This document shows positions 40,782 through 49,764 of a DNA stretch of 64,000 bases, in pieces. Under the pieces are notes generated by a model that saw only the letters and a program-made list of their open reading frames with translations, was not told the origin of the DNA and searched no databases. The translations under genes and the position numbers were made by a program. Origin of the DNA: Maritimibacter sp. (GTDB lineage: Bacteria > Pseudomonadota > Alphaproteobacteria > Rhodobacterales > Rhodobacteraceae); assembly GCA_002701395.1 (NCBI GenBank), contig NZVC01000029.1, positions 51,015 to 115,014 of the forward strand, written 5' to 3'. Numbering within the stretch: position 1 is the first letter of the stretch; each line of letters starts with the position of its first letter.

Positions 40782-41393
40782 ATGCGCCATATCACGTTCG
40801 ACTTGTCGACCATGCACGAGCATGGTTCGGCATTCTTCGATTACCTCGGATTACGAAAACGGTTTTTCGTCGATATCCTGAAATGGGACATCCCGCACAA
40901 CGACAAGTTCGAGATGGACCAGTACGACAACCCGACCGCTTGGTACTCGCTTTGCATCCATGAAGGCGAGGTCATCGGCGGGACGCGCGTGATGCCGACG
41001 ACCGCTCGCTGGGGCAAGCACAGCTACATGCTGAAAGATGCCCGCGAGGGTGTGCTGGACAGCATCCCGCATGATGCGATGCCGTCCGACATCATCTCTC
41101 CGTACGTCTGGGAAATGACGCGACTGGTGATTTCGCCGGACCTTCGCCGTGCCGAAGACCGCGCCCGCTGCCTTCAGTACGTCGGACAGGGCCTGTACGA
41201 CATCGCCGAAGCGCAGAACGTGTCCGAGTATATGGGCATCTCTGCCGTCGCGCTGATCCGCGTCCTGCGCCAGTTGGGTTTCCCGCTGGAACGCATGGGC
41301 ACGCCCTATCACGACACGGCGGATCGCCGGAACTACACCGTCATGCGGATGCCCGTGCATTTTCAGAACCAGCGGCTTCTGGCCGCCGAGTAA
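40782..41393 (+). CDS. Acyl-homoserine-lactone synthase (LuxI family)
   Basis: A protein of 203 residues with the conserved LuxI positions: R25 (LGLRKRFF), W35 (DILKWDIP), E44, D46 and D49 (DKFEMDQYDNP), R69 (VIGGTRVMPTT), and E111 and R114 (YVWEMTRLVI). LuxI enzymes join an acyl chain from acyl-ACP to SAM, releasing methylthioadenosine and an AHL signal. The length and pattern fit Rhodobacterales members. Which AHL is made cannot be told. It lies downstream of the full-length LuxR gene, and its translation may be blocked by the RNA hairpin before it. Confidence 0.93.
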   Translation: MRHITFDLSTMHEHGSAFFDYLGLRKRFFVDILKWDIPHNDKFEMDQYDNPTAWYSLCIHEGEVIGGTRVMPTTARWGKHSYMLKDAREGVLDSIPHDAMPSDIISPYVWEMTRLVISPDLRRAEDRARCLQYVGQGLYDIAEAQNVSEYMGISAVALIRVLRQLGFPLERMGTPYHDTADRRNYTVMRMPVHFQNQRLLAAE

Positions 41394-41584
41394 CGCCCGA
41401 ACGACGAACACACAGGTACGAGTAAGCCAAAGGTTCCCACTCACGGAAGTACAGCCCGGCGCGCAAACCCTCCTTCGCATGGTCCCCTTCGGATCTGCGC
41501 GCCGGCTTTCTTCCAGGGTGATGTGAACGAGTGTTCGCCCAAATGCGCTGCAACCGCGTCACGCGGGGCAGAGGCGGGCCAGCA

Positions 41585-41603
41585 GGCCCCGCATCGCGGG
41601 GCC
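41585..41603. terminator. GC-rich hairpin between convergent luxI and pyrG
   Basis: A perfect 8-bp hairpin, GGCCCCGC (41585-41592) and GCGGGGCC (41596-41603), with a 3-base loop, 18 bases past the pyrG stop. No T-run follows on the pyrG strand, so it is a weak terminator candidate. The 227-base gap between the two genes holds no other feature seen. Confidence 0.4.
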
Positions 41604-41620
41604 CGGGCCCAAGACCCCGA

Positions 41621-43264
41621 CTAGACCAGCCGAGACACGTCTTTCGCAGCGCGCACGAAGTCCGCGAACAGCGGGTGCGGTTCGAACGGCTTCGATTTCA
41701 GCTCTGGGTGGAACTGCACGCCGATGAACCACGGGTGGTCCTTCCACTCGACGATTTCCGGCAGGCGGCCGTCGGGCGACATGCCCGAGAAGCACATGCC
41801 CTGTTCCTCCAGCGCGTCGCGGTACTTGATGTCGACCTCGTAGCGGTGGCGGTGGCGTTCGTCGATGGCAAGGTTGCCATAGATCCCCGCGACGCGGCTG
41901 CCCTCGGTCAGGGCGGCGTCATAGGCGCCCAGACGCATCGTGCCGCCCTTGTCGTCGCCGACCTTGCGGCTGACCGTGTGGTTGCCCTGAACCCATTCCT
42001 TGAGGTGATAGACAACGGGGGTGAACCGCTTGGCGCCAGCCTCGTGGTCGAATTCCTCGGACCCGGCATCCTTGACGCCGCCGACGTTGCGGGCCGCCTC
42101 GATCACCGCCATCTGCATCCCAAGGCAAATCCCCAGATAGGGTACCTTGTGCTCGCGCGCGAACTGGGCGGCGCGGATCTTGCCTTCGGTCCCGCGCTCG
42201 CCAAAGCCGCCGGGCACAAGGATCGCCTGATAGCCTTCAAGGTAGGGGGCGGGATCCTCGCGTTCGAAGATCTCGGCGTCGATCCATTCGGACTTCACCT
42301 TCACGCGGTTCGCCATGCCGCCGTGCGTCAGCGCCTCTGCGATGGACTTGTAGGCGTCTTCCAGCTGCGTGTACTTGCCGACGATGGCCACACGCACCTC
42401 GCCCTCTGCGTGGTGCAGGCGGTCCTCTACGTCGATCCAGCGGTCAAGGTTGGGCTTCGGCGCGGGCGAGATGTTGAAGGCATCCAGCACCGCCTGATCC
42501 AGCCCGACCTTGTGGTAGGCCATCGGCGCCTCGTAGATCGACTTGAGGTCGTAGGCGGGGATCACGCTGTCGGGACGCACGTTGCAGAACAGGGCGATCT
42601 TGCCGCGTTCCTTTTCGGGGATCTCGTGTTCCGACCGGCAGACAAGGATGTCCGGCTGAAGGCCGATGGACCGCAGTTCCTTGACCGAGTGCTGCGTGGG
42701 CTTGGTTTTCAGCTCTCCGCTCGCCGCAAGGTAGGGCAAAAGCGTCAGGTGCATCAGGATGCAGTCGCCGCGCGGGCGTTCCTGCCCGAACTGGCGGATC
42801 GCCTCGAAGAAGGGCAGGCCCTCGATGTCGCCGACCGTGCCGCCGATTTCGCACAGCATGAAGTCGACCTCGTCCTCGCCGATCGAGATCCAGTCCTTGA
42901 TCTCGTTGGTGACGTGCGGGATGACCTGGATCGTTTTGCCGAGATAGTCGCCGCGGCGCTCTTTCTCCAGCACGTTGGAATAGATCCGGCCGGACGATAC
43001 GGAATCGGTGGCCCGCGCCGCGACGCCCGTGAAGCGTTCATAGTGGCCAAGGTCCAGATCCGTTTCGGCGCCGTCGTCGGTCACGAAGACCTCGCCGTGC
43101 TCGAACGGGCTCATGGTGCCCGGATCGACGTTCAGGTAGGGGTCCAGCTTGCGCAGCCGCACGGTAAACCCGCGGGCCTGCAGCAACGCGCCGAGCGCGG
43201 CCGAGGTCAGCCCCTTGCCAAGAGACGAAACCACGCCACCGGTGATGAACACAAAGCGCGCCAT
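41621..43264 (-). CDS. pyrG: CTP synthase
   Basis: A protein of 547 residues, standard length. It makes CTP from UTP, ATP and glutamine. The N-terminal synthase domain begins [20 protein letters not shown], with the P-loop-like SSLGKG and [25 protein letters not shown]. The C-terminal glutaminase domain has the nucleophile elbow [18 protein letters not shown] with the catalytic cysteine, and the His/Glu pair [12 protein letters not shown]. The start at 43264 matches homologues; the frame is open 37 codons further without similarity. It lies next to secG as in other Rhodobacterales. Confidence 0.97.
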   Translation of the reverse strand: MARFVFITGGVVSSLGKGLTSAALGALLQARGFTVRLRKLDPYLNVDPGTMSPFEHGEVFVTDDGAETDLDLGHYERFTGVAARATDSVSSGRIYSNVLEKERRGDYLGKTIQVIPHVTNEIKDWISIGEDEVDFMLCEIGGTVGDIEGLPFFEAIRQFGQERPRGDCILMHLTLLPYLAASGELKTKPTQHSVKELRSIGLQPDILVCRSEHEIPEKERGKIALFCNVRPDSVIPAYDLKSIYEAPMAYHKVGLDQAVLDAFNISPAPKPNLDRWIDVEDRLHHAEGEVRVAIVGKYTQLEDAYKSIAEALTHGGMANRVKVKSEWIDAEIFEREDPAPYLEGYQAILVPGGFGERGTEGKIRAAQFAREHKVPYLGICLGMQMAVIEAARNVGGVKDAGSEEFDHEAGAKRFTPVVYHLKEWVQGNHTVSRKVGDDKGGTMRLGAYDAALTEGSRVAGIYGNLAIDERHRHRYEVDIKYRDALEEQGMCFSGMSPDGRLPEIVEWKDHPWFIGVQFHPELKSKPFEPHPLFADFVRAAKDVSRLV

Positions 43265-43390
43265 ATGTCGGAAACTCCCGTGAAAGCCTTGAATCATGCA
43301 GGCGGAAACGCTGTTCGAAAACGCATATCCACGGGACTTAAGATATAACCGATTCCCGCGGGTTGCGCAAGCCAACCGCTACATTGTGTA

Positions 43391-43410
43391 GAGGGGGATT
43401 TTTCCCCCTC
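43391..43410. terminator. Hairpin between secG and pyrG
   Basis: A perfect 8-bp inverted repeat with a 4-base loop (GAGGGGGA, TTTT, TCCCCCTC; 43391-43410) lies 18 bases after the secG stop, between secG and pyrG on the minus strand. It lacks a T-run on that strand, so it may be a processing signal or attenuator instead of a terminator. Confidence 0.4.
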
Positions 43411-43428
43411 AATCAGTTGTGGATATTA

Positions 43429-43803
43429 TCAGTCGGCCCGCGGCGGGGTCAGCGGAGCGTCGCCGCCGGTGGGCGGAAGCAGGTCGCTGGCCGGCGGAAG
43501 CGCGGGGCCGCCGTTCTCGTCAACCGGCGCGGTGGCGCCGCCGCCGAGGCGGTCGATGATCGAGCTGTCGTTCGAGTTCGAGGCGCCGATCACGGTCAGG
43601 GTGATCGAGGTCGCGATGAACGCGATCGCGAATCCCCAGGTCAGTTTGCCAAGCGCCGTGGCGGCACCGCGGGCGGACATGACGCCGCCACCGCCGCCAC
43701 CGCCGCCCATGCCCAGGCCGCCGCCCTCGGACCGCTGAAGCAGCACCACGCCGATCAGGCACAGGGCTAGGATCAGGTGGATGACGAGGATGACGTTTTC
43801 CAT
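43429..43803 (-). CDS. secG: Protein-export membrane protein SecG
   Basis: A protein of 124 residues, small subunit of the SecYEG translocon. It has the SecG pattern: ENVILVIHLILALCLIGVVL (first membrane helix), then LLQRSEGGGLGMGGGGGGGG and a second helix GFAIAFIATSITLTVIG. The C-terminus is proline- and alanine-rich, as in alphaproteobacterial SecG proteins. The ATG at 43803 matches the start of the first helix. The gene lies upstream of pyrG on the same strand, with a hairpin between the two. Confidence 0.92.
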   Translation of the reverse strand: MENVILVIHLILALCLIGVVLLQRSEGGGLGMGGGGGGGGVMSARGAATALGKLTWGFAIAFIATSITLTVIGASNSNDSSIIDRLGGGATAPVDENGGPALPPASDLLPPTGGDAPLTPPRAD

Positions 43804-43920
43804 AAGTGGGTCTCTGGCCTTTGGGCTTTGCAACGGGGGGTATCTATTGCGCCCGGCGTCATACTGCAACCGATAAAACCGTCAGCGGGCCGGGTGGCGG
43901 GGCAGGCTGGCGACATCGCG

Positions 43921-44316
43921 TCACTCTTCGATGTCGTCGACGTCCAGTTGTCCCGAAAGCCGGCGGCGGATGATCGACCAGCTCAGGCCGATTCCCATCA
44001 CCGCCGAAACCGCGATGATGCCCAGCCAGACCATCGCGTCGGGATTCTCGACCGACAGCCAGCCCATGTCCAGAAGCACCCAGACGATCGCCCCCAACAG
44101 CGCAAGGATCAGCACGACGCCGAACAGGCCGATGGACCGCAGCGTCGCGCGCAGGAAGATGATGTAGCCCACCAGCAGCACCAGTCCGGCCAGCACCACG
44201 ATGGACAGCCGCGTCTCGTAAGTGTCCAGCGCCCAGCGGGTATAGTTCCACGGTGTCGGGTTATAGGTGACGATCACCAGCACGAAGGCGAATATCCAGC
44301 GGATCAGCAGGGCCAT
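43921..44316 (-). CDS. Four-helix membrane protein (DUF6524-like)
   Basis: A protein of 131 residues with four predicted membrane helices and a conserved start, ALLIRWIFAFVLVIVTYNPT then PWNYTRWALDTYE. This pattern is common in Rhodobacterales, and I recall it as DUF6524. The C-terminal tail is acidic (SGQLDVDDIEE). It lies between secG and the divergent purA, in the same orientation as secG. The function is unknown. Confidence 0.7.
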   Translation of the reverse strand: MALLIRWIFAFVLVIVTYNPTPWNYTRWALDTYETRLSIVVLAGLVLLVGYIIFLRATLRSIGLFGVVLILALLGAIVWVLLDMGWLSVENPDAMVWLGIIAVSAVMGIGLSWSIIRRRLSGQLDVDDIEE

Positions 44317-44515
44317 CGGTCGACATTTCCTTTCGCGTGCGGGGACGGATACCGGATGTGATTGTCTGATTTGTTGCGTGTGTGTCCAGCGTCAACTGCC
44401 GGTTCCGGGCGGGGCGACGGGGAAGGCGCTGGATTTATCGGTTTCGGTCCCCGGTGACGGGCGCTATAGGGGGTCCCGTTTGTGACTCCGGTTTCTGGCA
44501 TCGAAGGGAATGGCT

Positions 44516-45808
44516 ATGGCCAACGTCGTCGTCGTGGGCGCCCAGTGGGGCGACGAGGGTAAAGGCAAGATCGTGGACTGGCTGTCCGAGCGGGCGGACG
44601 TGATCTGCCGCTTTCAGGGCGGCCACAATGCCGGCCATACGCTGGTGATCGACGGCGAGGTCTACAAGCTGAACGCGCTGCCTTCGGGCGTGGTGCGCGG
44701 CGGCAAGCTTTCCGTCATCGGCAACGGCGTCGTGCTGGACCCGTGGCACTTGGTCAAAGAGATCGAGTCGATCCGCGCGCAGGGTGTCGACATCACCCCC
44801 GAAACGCTGATGGTCGCCGAAAACACGCCGCTGATCCTGCCGATCCACGGCGAACTGGACCGTGCGCGCGAGGCGCAGAATTCGGTTGCAAAGATCGGCA
44901 CCACCGGGCGCGGCATCGGCCCGGCCTACGAAGACAAGGTGGGCCGCCGGTCCGTCCGCGTCGCCGACCTTGCCGATGACGAAACGCTGGAAAAGCGCGT
45001 CGACCGGGCGCTGGTCCACCACGACGCGCTGCGCCGCGGGCTGGGGCTGGAGCCGGTGGACCGCGCACGGCTGCTGGCGGACCTGCGCGAGATCGCGCCG
45101 CAGATCCTTGAATACGCGGCCCCCGTCTGGAAGGTCCTGAACGAGAAACGCAAAGCCGGCAAACGCATCCTGTTCGAAGGAGCCCAAGGCGCGCTGCTAG
45201 ACATTGATTTCGGCACCTATCCCTTCGTGACCTCGTCGAACGTGATCGCCGGGCAGGCCGCGACCGGCGTGGGCCTTGGCCCGACCGCCATCGATTTCGT
45301 GCTGGGCATCGTGAAAGCCTACACCACCCGCGTGGGCGAAGGCCCATTTCCGACCGAGCTGGACGACGCCGACGGCCAGCGTCTTGGCGAGCGCGGCCAC
45401 GAGTTCGGCACGGTCACGGGCCGCAAGCGGCGCTGTGGCTGGTTCGACGCGGTGCTGGTGCGCCAGACCTGCGCGACCTCGGGCGTCAGTGGCATCTCGC
45501 TGACCAAGCTGGACGTGCTGGACGGGTTCGAGGAACTCAAGATCTGCACCGGATACGAGCTGGACGGCGAAACGCTGGATTACCTGCCGACCGCGTCCGA
45601 AGCGCAAGCGCGCTGCACGCCGGTCTACGAAACGATGCCGGGCTGGTCGGAATCGACGGCGGGCGCGCGGTCTTGGGCCGACCTGCCGGGCGAGGCGGTG
45701 AAATACGTCCGCCGGATCGAGGAACTGATCCAGTGCCCCGTCGCGCTGCTGTCGACCTCGCCCGAGCGCGAGGACACCATCCTTGTCACCGACCCGTTCG
45801 CGGACTGA
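44516..45808 (+). CDS. purA: Adenylosuccinate synthetase
   Basis: A protein of 430 residues. It couples IMP and aspartate to form adenylosuccinate with GTP, in AMP synthesis. The GTP-binding start is [20 protein letters not shown]; further motifs are [29 protein letters not shown] [38 protein letters not shown] and the C-terminal [11 protein letters not shown]. The ATG at 44516 gives a better spacing to the GAAGGG Shine-Dalgarno sequence than one two codons upstream at 44510. The stop overlaps the start of the DUF2842 gene (TGATG). Confidence 0.96.
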   Translation: MANVVVVGAQWGDEGKGKIVDWLSERADVICRFQGGHNAGHTLVIDGEVYKLNALPSGVVRGGKLSVIGNGVVLDPWHLVKEIESIRAQGVDITPETLMVAENTPLILPIHGELDRAREAQNSVAKIGTTGRGIGPAYEDKVGRRSVRVADLADDETLEKRVDRALVHHDALRRGLGLEPVDRARLLADLREIAPQILEYAAPVWKVLNEKRKAGKRILFEGAQGALLDIDFGTYPFVTSSNVIAGQAATGVGLGPTAIDFVLGIVKAYTTRVGEGPFPTELDDADGQRLGERGHEFGTVTGRKRRCGWFDAVLVRQTCATSGVSGISLTKLDVLDGFEELKICTGYELDGETLDYLPTASEAQARCTPVYETMPGWSESTAGARSWADLPGEAVKYVRRIEELIQCPVALLSTSPEREDTILVTDPFAD

Positions 45809-46035
45809 TGGCGCTGAGCTACAAGGCCCGGCGGCGGCTGTCGCTGTTGTGGTTGGTGGTTGGGCTGCCGGTCTACATCGTGCTGGCGATCACCATCGTC
45901 GGCCTGTTCGACCGGCCGCCGTTTCTGCTGGAACTGGCGATCTACGTCGGGCTTGGCGTGGTCTGGGCCTTTCTGGCCAAGCCGATCTTTAAAGGGGTCG
46001 GCAAGGCCGATCCCGACGCTGACGCCGACGACTAA
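45808..46035 (+). CDS. DUF2842 small membrane protein
   Basis: A protein of 75 residues with two membrane helices: YKARRRLSLLWLVVGLPVYI and ELAIYVGLGVVWAFLAKPIF, ending in an acidic tail. The pattern, with a conserved RP..L.E..IY.GLG.VWA core and KPIF.G.G.AD, fits DUF2842, which in Rhodobacterales follows purA. It overlaps the purA stop by one base (TGATG). The role is unknown. Confidence 0.85.
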   Translation: MALSYKARRRLSLLWLVVGLPVYIVLAITIVGLFDRPPFLLELAIYVGLGVVWAFLAKPIFKGVGKADPDADADD

Positions 46036-46044
46036 GCGCAGGAA

Positions 46045-46094
46045 CCACGATCTTCTGGAAGATCGTGGTGCGCAGAATTTTCTAGAAAATTCTG
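46045..46094. repeat. Double-palindrome repeat (copy 3) downstream of DUF2842
   Basis: Two perfect palindromes. The first (46045-46068) has 11-bp arms CCACGATCTTC and GAAGATCGTGG around TG. The second (46073-46094) has arms CAGAATTTTCT and AGAAAATTCTG and is fully self-complementary. This is the same pair as at 34594-34640, in the opposite order, so it looks inverted. It lies in the gap after DUF2842, before the convergent acidic-protein gene. Confidence 0.8.
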
Positions 46095-46149
46095 ATGGTT
46101 GCCGCGCGCGTCGTGGCGTGGGCCTTTGCCCCGGCATCATCCTGACATG

Positions 46150-46181
46150 AGAAAAAAGGCGGAGTGTTTGCACACTCCGCC
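46150..46181 (-). terminator. Intrinsic terminator of the acidic-protein gene
   Basis: A perfect 10-bp hairpin, GGCGGAGTGT (46158-46167) and ACACTCCGCC (46172-46181), with a 4-base loop. On the minus strand it is followed by TTTTTTC (46152-46157 on the plus strand reads AAAAAA). It lies 51 bases after the stop of the acidic protein. A standard rho-independent terminator. Confidence 0.85.
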
Positions 46182-46232
46182 CAGTTGGCTTGTGACAAAC
46201 ACAAGCACACGAACACCTTGGATGAGGTAGGA

Positions 46233-48959
46233 TCAGCCGGCGGCGGACCGCCGCTGCGCATCGTTGAAGCGGCTGCCGGGGGCCACCGTGAACCGGCCGC
46301 GTTCCACCCGCAGGATGCGGCCCTCGCGCAGCAGCACGCCGAAGGCGCGCAGGCCGTCCTCGCGGCTGAAGGCGCCATCGGGCAGAAGGCGGGCGACGCG
46401 GCTCATGATCTGGGGCCGCGAGTTCGAGGCTTCGCCGCGGACGGCGCCCGCGAAGGCGGCCGAGGCTTCAAGCAGTTCCTGCAGCCCGTCCGGCGCCATG
46501 CGGTCGACGAAGGCCTTGAAGCCGTCCTCCGACACATCGTCCTGACTTGCGGCTTCGGTGGCGTCGACGTCGTCGCTGCGCACGCGGCGCGGGCGCACCG
46601 GGCGGGCAGACGCTTCGGCGGCGTCGTCTTCGTCGCGGTCGATGCGCTGTTCCGACACCAGCATCAGCGGCGCCATCGGGCGCTTGCGGCGCGGCTGGTC
46701 GCCAGAGCCGCTGACCGTCGGGCGGCGAAGCCCCGAGGGGCGGTCCGCTGCCGGTTCGGGCGCGGGCTCCGGTGTCGGGGCTTCGGCCTCGGCTTCGGCT
46801 TCGGGCGTGTCGCCCATGTCTTCAGTCGCGTCGTCGAGGCGCAGCTTGTGCGACCGCGCATCTTCGTCGGTCAGCGCGGGGCCGGACGTGGGACGCACCG
46901 CGCTGGCAAGATCGTCGCGATACTGGCTCATCGCGCGTTCGGCTTCCCGCTCGCGCTTGCTGGCGGCACGGCCACCGTCGGCGCGCACCGCGGCCACGGC
47001 GGCTTTCAGATGCGCGATGGCGGAGCGGCGCCGCTTGTTGTCGTTGTTGCGCAGTTCGGTGTCGGCCTGCGCCAGCAGACGGTCGACGGGAACGTCGCCG
47101 CTTTGCGTGTCCGGCGCGGTGGTGTCGACATCCTCGTTGCGCTGCACCTCTGCCGCGGCGGCGGCAAGGTCGGCGGCCACGGCGTCGCGGTGGTCGATGT
47201 CTGCGGTGTCGGGCGTTTCCTCGTCGTCCTGACCGGCGCGCATCAGCTCGTCGATCAGGTCGGCTTCGTCATCCTCGGACAGGCCGGTTTCGCCCAGAGC
47301 GGCGCGGATCTCGTCGCGTTCGCTCAGCGGCTCGGCGGCGTCGCCGTCCAGCGAGGTCAGATCCTGAACCTCGGTGTCTTCGTCGGTGTCTTCCTCGGCG
47401 TACTGCGCGTCGAACTCGTCGCGGGACATCTTCAGCACGCGAACGTGCGGCGCGTCGTCTGCCTCGGCTTCGTCGGTCTCGTCGATCCGCTCGGCAGAGG
47501 TCAGCGACAGCGGCGGCAGGCGGTCGTCCGTTTCGTCCGTTTCAGCTTCGGCGGTGTCTTCTTCGACGGCGGCAGTCTCTTCCTCGGCCTCGGGCTCTGA
47601 CGCGGCGTCCGCGCCAAGAATGTCACCCAGATCCAGGTCGGACAGGTCGTCTTCCGCGGTCTCCTCGAACGCGGCCTCGTCGGCGTCGTCTTCTGCCGCC
47701 TCGAAGGCAGAGGTGTCGAGGTCGAGGGATTCGATGTCGAAGCCTTCATCCTCGAACGACGCGTCGTCAGCCGGGGTTTCGGCCACGGGCTCGGGGCGGA
47801 CGACCCCGGCGGTTTCCGGCAGGACAAGCGCGATGTCTTCGCCTTCATCCTCGAAATCATCGGCGGCGAAAGCCTCGGCGATGTCGGGCATGTCGGTCGG
47901 GGCCGTCATATCCTCGGCTTCGTCCTCGGTGCCGTCGTCTTCGGGCATCTCGAAACCGGCCAGCGTGTCTTCGGCTGTTTCATCCTCGAACGAGGAGGCT
48001 TCGGCAAAGTCGGTGACGTCGTCGTCGGTCGTCGCGGCAAACTCGAACGGCACGTCGGCTTCGGCTTCAAGGCCAAGGGCGGCAAGGTCTGCTTCGTCCA
48101 GATCGTCGGCGGCCTGTTCCGTGGACGCCGCTTCAGGGGACGCCGGTTCGGCGGTGTCTTCGACGGTGTCCTCAGCCGCTTCGTCTTCATCCGTTGCCAC
48201 GGTCGCCGGGACAACGCCCAGTTCCGCGGCGGCGACGGCATCCAGCATGCCTTCGTCATCGGCGGCCGATTCGTCGGCGGCGGGTACGTCTTCGTCTTCG
48301 GCCTCATCCTCGGCGGGGGCGGACATGATGCCGTCGATCGGGGCGTTCGACAGTTCCGGGCGTTCGTCCTCGGCGAAGGTCGAGGCAAGCTGCGGCTCGG
48401 TCTGGGCGCGTGCCACGGCGGCACGGATGCGGCGCAGTTTCTCGGCGACGGTTTCCGCGTGCGGATCGGCGGGTTCGGCAGGTGCGGCGGGGGCGGGCGT
48501 CGGCGCGGCAGCGGCGGGCGCCGGTGCAGGTGCGGGCGTCGGATCGGCCACCGCTTCGGGCGCTTCCGGCGCTTCGGGTGCCATGTCGGCGCGGGCTGCG
48601 ACCGAGGTGGCGACCGTCGCGGCGACCATCGGGTCGGCGGCCGGGGCGGGGGTGTCTTGTCCTTCAACCTGCTGCGATTGCTCGCTGTCGTCGGTTTCCG
48701 CATCCTCTGCGGGGCGCAGCAGGATACCGTTGCGGTCGACCCGCGCCTCGACCCGGCGCTGGATCTCACGCTCGGCGATGCGGTGCAGCATCTCGGCGTC
48801 CGGGGTCGGGGGCTCTGCCCCGAAATAACGGTCATCCGCGGCCAAATCGCGGAAGTATTCCGCGATCGACTTCATCGTCGAGAACGGCTCGTCAAAGCCC
48901 TCGAGCGTGCAGGAAAAGGTCCCGTAGGATACCGTCAGGATTTTGCTGGCGTTAACCAT
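46233..48959 (-). CDS. Large acidic protein with conserved ends and Asp/Glu-rich middle
   Basis: A protein of 908 residues from the ATG at 48959, giving VNASKILTVSYGTFSCTLEG then FDEPFSTMKSIAEYFRDLAA, a start widely seen in Rhodobacterales proteins that are sometimes called CheA by mistake. Only residues 1 to about 90 and the C-terminus (about 790-908, with FKAFVDRMAPDGLQELLEAS and DGLRAFGVLLREGRILRVER) look like folded domains. Between them is an Asp/Glu/Ala-rich disordered region with no Cys. No signal peptide, transmembrane segment or CheA domain was seen. It is probably cytoplasmic. The terminator after it matches a single-gene unit. Confidence 0.75.
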   Translation of the reverse strand: MVNASKILTVSYGTFSCTLEGFDEPFSTMKSIAEYFRDLAADDRYFGAEPPTPDAEMLHRIAEREIQRRVEARVDRNGILLRPAEDAETDDSEQSQQVEGQDTPAPAADPMVAATVATSVAARADMAPEAPEAPEAVADPTPAPAPAPAAAAPTPAPAAPAEPADPHAETVAEKLRRIRAAVARAQTEPQLASTFAEDERPELSNAPIDGIMSAPAEDEAEDEDVPAADESAADDEGMLDAVAAAELGVVPATVATDEDEAAEDTVEDTAEPASPEAASTEQAADDLDEADLAALGLEAEADVPFEFAATTDDDVTDFAEASSFEDETAEDTLAGFEMPEDDGTEDEAEDMTAPTDMPDIAEAFAADDFEDEGEDIALVLPETAGVVRPEPVAETPADDASFEDEGFDIESLDLDTSAFEAAEDDADEAAFEETAEDDLSDLDLGDILGADAASEPEAEEETAAVEEDTAEAETDETDDRLPPLSLTSAERIDETDEAEADDAPHVRVLKMSRDEFDAQYAEEDTDEDTEVQDLTSLDGDAAEPLSERDEIRAALGETGLSEDDEADLIDELMRAGQDDEETPDTADIDHRDAVAADLAAAAAEVQRNEDVDTTAPDTQSGDVPVDRLLAQADTELRNNDNKRRRSAIAHLKAAVAAVRADGGRAASKREREAERAMSQYRDDLASAVRPTSGPALTDEDARSHKLRLDDATEDMGDTPEAEAEAEAPTPEPAPEPAADRPSGLRRPTVSGSGDQPRRKRPMAPLMLVSEQRIDRDEDDAAEASARPVRPRRVRSDDVDATEAASQDDVSEDGFKAFVDRMAPDGLQELLEASAAFAGAVRGEASNSRPQIMSRVARLLPDGAFSREDGLRAFGVLLREGRILRVERGRFTVAPGSRFNDAQRRSAAG

Positions 48960-49098
48960 AAGAGTATCGCTTTCTCCCCGTTCAACACGAATACGTTTAC
49001 CATGCGGTGGTTCCGAATTCGGAACAGAACAGAGGTTATTGCGGTATTTTTTCTGGGTCAGATTGTGGCCTAACTCCGAATATCCCATTAATAATCGC

Positions 49099-49764
49099 AT
49101 GAAAAAATCGTTTGTCCAATCACAGGTGCCGGTCACGCTGGTGGGCGGCGCGCCGCTGGAAAGCGCGCGTCTGCAAGAGTCACTGGCGCTTGCGCCTTGT
49201 CTTGTTGCCGCCGACGGCGGCGCGGCGCGGGCGCTGCAGGACGGGCTGCAACCCGAGGCTGTGATTGGCGACATGGATTCGCTTGACGCCGGCGCCCGGG
49301 CGCGCATCGATTCCGCACGGATTCTCGAGATCGCCGAGCAGGACACCACCGACTTCGACAAGTGCCTTGCCCAGATCTCGGCCCCGCTGGTGGTCGCCGT
49401 CGGGTTCACCGGGGCGCGGTTGGATCACGAACTGGCGGTCTATAATGTGCTTGCCCGCCGCAGCCCGGCCGAGGCGGTGGTGTTCGGCACCCACGACATC
49501 GCCTTTTACGCGCCCCCGGCGCTGCGGCTGGACCTGCCAGAGGACAGCCGCGTGTCGCTGTTCCCGATGGCGCCCGTGACGGGACGCAGCCGGGGGCTGC
49601 GCTGGCCCATCGACGGGATCGATTTTGCCCCGGACGGGCGGTCGGGGACCTCGAACGCGGTGTCGGGCGGGCCGGTCGAGTTGGAATTCGACGGTCCGGG
49701 GATGCTGGTGATCCTGCCGCGCGCGGCGCTTACACAGGTGGTCCGGGTACTTTCGGGCGGCTGA
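49099..49764 (+). CDS. thiN: Thiamine diphosphokinase
   Basis: A protein of 221 residues. It transfers pyrophosphate from ATP to thiamine. Family motifs are VAADGGAARALQDGLQPEAV, IGDMDS (metal site), TTDFDKCL, and VGFTGARLDHELA. The ATG at 49099 begins MKKSFVQSQVPV; no clear Shine-Dalgarno sequence precedes it. No thiamine (TPP) riboswitch and no thiamine transport gene are adjacent, so regulation is unclear. Its last 35 bases overlap the convergent EamA-type gene. Confidence 0.9.
   Translation: MKKSFVQSQVPVTLVGGAPLESARLQESLALAPCLVAADGGAARALQDGLQPEAVIGDMDSLDAGARARIDSARILEIAEQDTTDFDKCLAQISAPLVVAVGFTGARLDHELAVYNVLARRSPAEAVVFGTHDIAFYAPPALRLDLPEDSRVSLFPMAPVTGRSRGLRWPIDGIDFAPDGRSGTSNAVSGGPVELEFDGPGMLVILPRAALTQVVRVLSGG

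Noticed and set aside
48960..49098. TPP riboswitch before thiamine diphosphokinase
   Set aside because: No THI-box sequence (CTGAGA and the related stems) was found in the AT-rich leader.
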